This document shows, piece by piece, positions 60,080 to 64,000 of a DNA stretch of 64,000 bases (positions are counted from its first letter, which is position 1; every line of letters starts with the position of its first letter). The stretch comes from Warburgia ugandensis (taxonomy: Eukaryota > Streptophyta > Magnoliopsida > Canellales > Canellaceae). A program made the translations under genes and the position numbers. The notes below the pieces were generated by a model. The model was not told the origin of the DNA. It worked only from the letters and a program-made list of their open reading frames with translations, and made no database searches. Location of the stretch: contig CP141132.1 of assembly GCA_035236585.1 (NCBI GenBank), positions 65,197,880 through 65,261,879 of the forward strand. The letters are read 5' to 3'.

Positions 60080-63000
60080 CTTCTAGTCTCAGACTGACAT
60101 GCCAGGGCCCTCTTTGACATAGGGTCCACTCATTCCATTATATCATGCATTTTTGCATCTTATCTTGATGTATGCATGCATAAATTAGCATTTGGGTTAG
60201 ATATTATGACACCTATGGGAGAGATAGTAGATACTATTGAGTATCTTTGGGAAATAGCTGTGGAGATATCAGGCATGAGGATGGACTCCAACTTCATTTT
60301 ATTAGACATGGCCAACTACGATGTTATATTTGGGATGGATTGGTTAGTTAACTATTGGGCTACCATAGACTATCAAAAGAAGCGAGTCCTTTTCCATATG
60401 CCTGGGCAACCAGAAATATTTTTCTAGGGCAGAAAGGGTCAGGCAAGTGCATGCATCATCTTTGCTATGAAGGCGGCACGATTTTATTCATGAGGGTACA
60501 GAGCGTTCCTCGCATATGTGACTGTTGAGGACAGGAGCCATCCACAGCTTGACAATATTGATGTTGTCCATGAGTTTGCAGATATTTTCCCTGAAGAGTT
60601 ACCAGGATTGCCGCCAAGTAGGGAGATTGACTTTGCCATTCACTTGGTGCCAAGTACATCTCCTATCTCTTAGGCCTCATATCGAATGGCTCCAGTAGAG
60701 TTGAGAGAGCTTAAAGTGCGGTTGTAAGAGTTATTAAATAAGGACTTCATTAGGCCAAGTGGATCACCATGGGGAGCACAGTCCTTCTTGTGAAGAAAAA
60801 GGACCTAATCACTGAGACTATGCATTAATTATCGGTTGTTGAATAGTGTTACTATAAAGAACTGATATCCTTTATAAGGCATAGATGATTTATTTGATCA
60901 GCTCCAATTAGCACAAGTATTCTCCAAGATAGACCTGAGGTCAGGATATCATTAGCTGAGGGTTAGAGAAGAGGATGTCTCAAAGACTGCTTTTAAGAGT
61001 CGCTATGGCCACTATGAGTTCTTAGTGATGTCGTTCGGATTGACAAACGCACCTGCAGTATTCATGGATCTAATGAATCGTGTCTTCCAAGCTTACTTGG
61101 ATAAGTTCATGATTGTCTTCATTGATGACATCATGATTTACTCACCCATTCATGAGGCACATATGGAGCATCTTCACATGATATTGGACATACTTCGTCG
61201 ACATCAGTTGTATGCTAAGTTCAGTAAGTGTGATTTTTGGTTAGATTAGGTGCAGTTCTTAGGCCACGTCGTATTTAAAGATGGAGTGGCCATAGACCTG
61301 TCGAAGGTTGAGGCAGTCCTACATTGGGAGAGACCCAAAACAATGACTGAGATACACAGTTTTCTTGGTTTGGCAGGATATTATTGTCGTTTTATAGAGG
61401 GATTTTCGAAGATTGTGTTACCATTGACTACCCTGACAAGGAAAGACACTTAGCTCGTCTAGACCAATGCTTGCGAGGAGAGCTTCCAGGAACTTAAGAG
61501 GAGATTTACTACTGCCCAGTATTAACACTACCATAAAGCGTAGGCGGTTATGTAGTTTATTGCGATACCTTAGGCAAAGGATTAGGAGCAGTGTTGATGC
61601 AGCATGGGAAGGTCATTGCCTATGCGTCGAGACAGTTGAAGACACATGAGGTAAATTACCCAACACATGATCTGAAGTTAGCAGCAATGGTCTTTGTCCT
61701 AAAGTCTTGGAGACATTATCTATATGGCGAGAAGTTTAAGGTATTCACTGATCATAAGAGCCTCAAGTACTTCTTTATTTAAAGTGATTCAAACATGAGG
61801 TCGCATAGATGTATGGAGTATCTAAAGGACTTCGACTTCACCATATAGTACCATCTTGGGAAGGCTAACATCATCGCAGATGCCCTGAGTAGGAAGTCTG
61901 GAGTAATGATTGCCAATTTATCAACTTGATCTAAGTTCTTTGATAAGATTTTGGAGGCACGAGCCAAAGATAAAGAGACACATGACATGGCAGATAGGGC
62001 AGATTTTATGAGAGGACCGGATGGAGGAGTCAGATTCAAGGGTAGGTTGGTAGTACCGGCAGATGATTTGAAGTGTGAGTTACTTCAGGAGGCACACCAG
62101 TCCTAGTATACAATTCATCCTGGAGGTATGAAGATGTATCAGGACCTCAAAAGACATTTTTGGTGGAACAGTATGAAGAAGGATGTTGGAGAGTGCGTGG
62201 CACGGTGTCTGACCTGTCAGCAGGTCAAGGCTGAGCATCAACGTCCATCAGGACTACTTCAGACATTAGACCTTCCTGAGTGGAAGTGGGATCATATTAC
62301 CATGGGCTTCATTGTGGGTCTTTCGAGGACTGTTAGCGGCCATGACATGATATGGGTTGTTGTGGATAGGTTGACCAAGTCTGCTCATTTCCTTCCTATC
62401 AGACAGAATCATATAGTGGATAGCCTAATGAAATTGTATGTCAAGGAGATTGTGAGTCTACATGGATTTCCCTTGACGATTATATCGGATCAAGACATTC
62501 AGTTTACCTCGAAGTACTGGAAGAGCGTGTAAGAGGCTCTAGGATCAAGGCTGAAATTTAGTACAGCATTTCACCCTCAGACAGACGGTCAGAGCGAGAG
62601 GACCATCTAGACGATTGAGGATATGCTACGGGCTTGTGTTATGGATTGGAAGGGCAGTTGGGAAGATCATTTACCACTTGTAGAGTTTGCCTATAATAAC
62701 AGTTATCACACAAGTATTGGCATGGCTCCTTACTAAGCACTTTATGGCAGATCTTGTTGGTCACCTTTATGTTGGAGTGATGTAGGAGAGAGACACATAG
62801 TGAAGTCCGAGTTGGTGGAAGAGTGTGCAGAGAAAGTGCGACTTATCTGAAAGAGATTGTTGAAAGCTCATAGTTGACAAAAGAGTTATGTTGATAAGAG
62901 GTGAAAAGACCTAGAGTTTCTCGAAGGTGAGCATGTATTCTTGAAGGTTTTCCCCATGAAAGGAGTGATGAGGTTTGGGAATAAAGGGAAGCTTAGCCCC

Positions 63001-63360
63001 AGGTGCATTGGACCTTTCGAGATATTACGCAAAGTTTGGACAGTAGTGTATCAGCTAGCCTTACCACCACAGTTGGCAAATGTACATGACATCTTCAATG
63101 TATCTATGATGAGGAAATACGTGCCAGATCTATCACACCTGTTGGAGTAGATCCCAGGAGAGTTACAGCTTGATATGACATTTGAGGAGAGACTTGTGTG
63201 CATACTAGACATGAAAGCCAAGAAGTTAGGGACAAACTATTTCATTAGTCAAAGTCCTTTAGCAGCATCATTCACTATAGGAGGCCACATGGGAGATAGA
63301 AGAGGAGATGCAGAGGATCCACCCAGAGTTATTTACATAGAGGTATGTATCAAAATTTCG
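60080..63360 (+). mobile_element. Gypsy pol region (fossil part)
   Basis: Protease around 60090-60420, reverse transcriptase around 60590-61250 with the FIDDIMIYS active-site motif near 61120, RNase H around 61450-61800 ([11 protein letters not shown]), integrase zinc finger and core around 62110-62720, and a chromodomain-like end around 63170-63350. The order is that of Gypsy. Broken in many places. Confidence 0.9.
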
Positions 63361-63374
63361 AGGACGAAATTTTA

Positions 63375-63389
63375 ATAAGGTGAGAAGGA
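63375..63389 (+). other. Polypurine tract of the Gypsy element
   Basis: A purine-rich aaggtgagaagga directly before the 3' LTR, the usual start point for second-strand synthesis. Confidence 0.75.
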
Positions 63390-64000
63390 TGTAATATCCT
63401 CAAATTTTAAATCATAACTTAGTAATAAATTAAATAAAAATTTTATACATAGAATTTGGTCTAAAAAAGTAAAAATTAGAAAGTACGCGTCGATAGAATT
63501 CCAACGACATAAAGAACGCAGAAAACAGAGCTCAAATGGAGAAGTTATGATCCGTTGCAGTTAGAAGGGCAGTTTGGTAATTTGGAGAGGCCCAAAATAT
63601 AGGGCCTATTTTTTTTTATCACGGCACCCCCTTTCACCCTCCCCTATTAGATTTGACTCCTTCACCAAAAAAAATCGTTGGTGGGTAGCGTATAAAGGGA
63701 AAAGCTTCCCTTCCTCCTCCTCAGTACGATCTCTCTCCCTTAGACTTCTCTTCTCATCATCTTCTCCATTGTGTCCCTTCTAACCCTAACCTATGCAAAT
63801 AGTGTTTTTCTACCAACTAGAGCTCCGGCAGCATCAATGACCACCCAGCTGATCGAGGTAGGTCTCTACCCTCTTTTCCCTTTTCATGTATAGCATATAA
63901 GTGGTGTTGCATGCATTGAAATCGAAAAAACGACGAACCCTTGTCGTTTTTTCAGGGACTTGGTATACCCTGCTGTAGTTGTAGGATTTAGTCAATAAAA
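63390..64000 (+). repeat. 3' LTR of the Gypsy element, cut by the window edge
   Basis: Restarts tgtaatatcctcaaa and follows the 5' LTR with scattered differences through the TATA-like and splice-donor-like regions to the end of the window. Confidence 0.93.

Larger units (their letters stand above)
55326..64000 (+). mobile_element. Long-LTR Gypsy retrotransposon, chromodomain (Tekay/Del) type, runs off the window
   Basis: 5' LTR 55326-58715 (3390 bp, TG...CA), interior 58716-63389 (4674 bp), 3' LTR from 63390, cut by the window edge. Parts in order: methionine-tRNA primer site, gag with zinc knuckle, protease, reverse transcriptase, RNase H, integrase, chromodomain-like end, purine tract. This Gypsy order with integrase last, very long LTRs and a chromodomain fit the Tekay/Del clade. 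The coding part is broken in roughly a dozen or more places. The first 550 bases of the two LTRs differ by roughly 10-15 percent by eye, so the insertion is old: several to tens of millions of years depending on the host rate. If the 3' LTR has the same length, the element ends near 66.8 kb. Confidence 0.93.

Overview
The window looks like intergenic nuclear DNA from a flowering plant, probably a non-grass woody species. The evidence is one spliced IQ67-domain (IQD) gene with plant splice sites, Au-type SINEs, plant MULE, hAT and CACTA transposons, long-LTR Gypsy elements, a TRIM, a piece of plastid rpoB, and long (CT)n/(GA)n runs. The species cannot be named from the sequence. Family assignments rest on motifs read by eye; no search was run.

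Layout. 1-3001 is AT-rich with no gene. 3002-11574 fits one old Mutator-like element (MULE): inverted repeats of about 240 bp at both ends, a decayed MudrA-type transposase on the minus strand in the middle, and a short SEC14-like host exon. 11588-15550 is a patchwork of Gypsy-like gag and Copia pol fossils carrying two SINEs. 15559-18480 is a minus-strand solo LTR with a CACAC target duplication and a 10-unit minisatellite. 19995-20545 is a nuclear copy of part of plastid rpoB. 21570-22000 holds microsatellites and two MITE-like units set in (TA)n. 24325-24712 is a TRIM whose second LTR is split by a SINE. 27245-28342 is a non-autonomous inverted-repeat element.

The only gene that looks intact is the IQD gene (32280-34597, + strand): three exons, 436 codons before the stop, calmodulin-binding IQ67 domain, C-terminal DUF4005-like motif, TATA box at 32072 and a short upstream ORF. 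Downstream are a FAR1/MULE-like C-terminal fragment (36411-37216) hit by both a microsatellite-linked duplication and a SINE, a roughly 200-bp degenerate tandem repeat (38400-39000), hAT-related repeats and a hAT transposase pseudogene (40958-45345), and a CACTA-like element with subterminal repeat arrays (46274-48172).

The right end is retrotransposon-rich. A 5.7-kb solo LTR (48747-54466) has TATAG duplications and an internal 2.36-kb tandem duplication. A CACTA transposase fragment follows (about 54890-55325). A long-LTR chromodomain Gypsy element of the Tekay/Del type starts at 55326 inside that fragment and runs off the window.

I found no convincing new biological system. The more unusual observations are the nested insertions with readable target duplications, the duplicated solo LTR with an odd G12 palindrome at its duplication boundary, and a stem-loop shared by two diverged LTRs.
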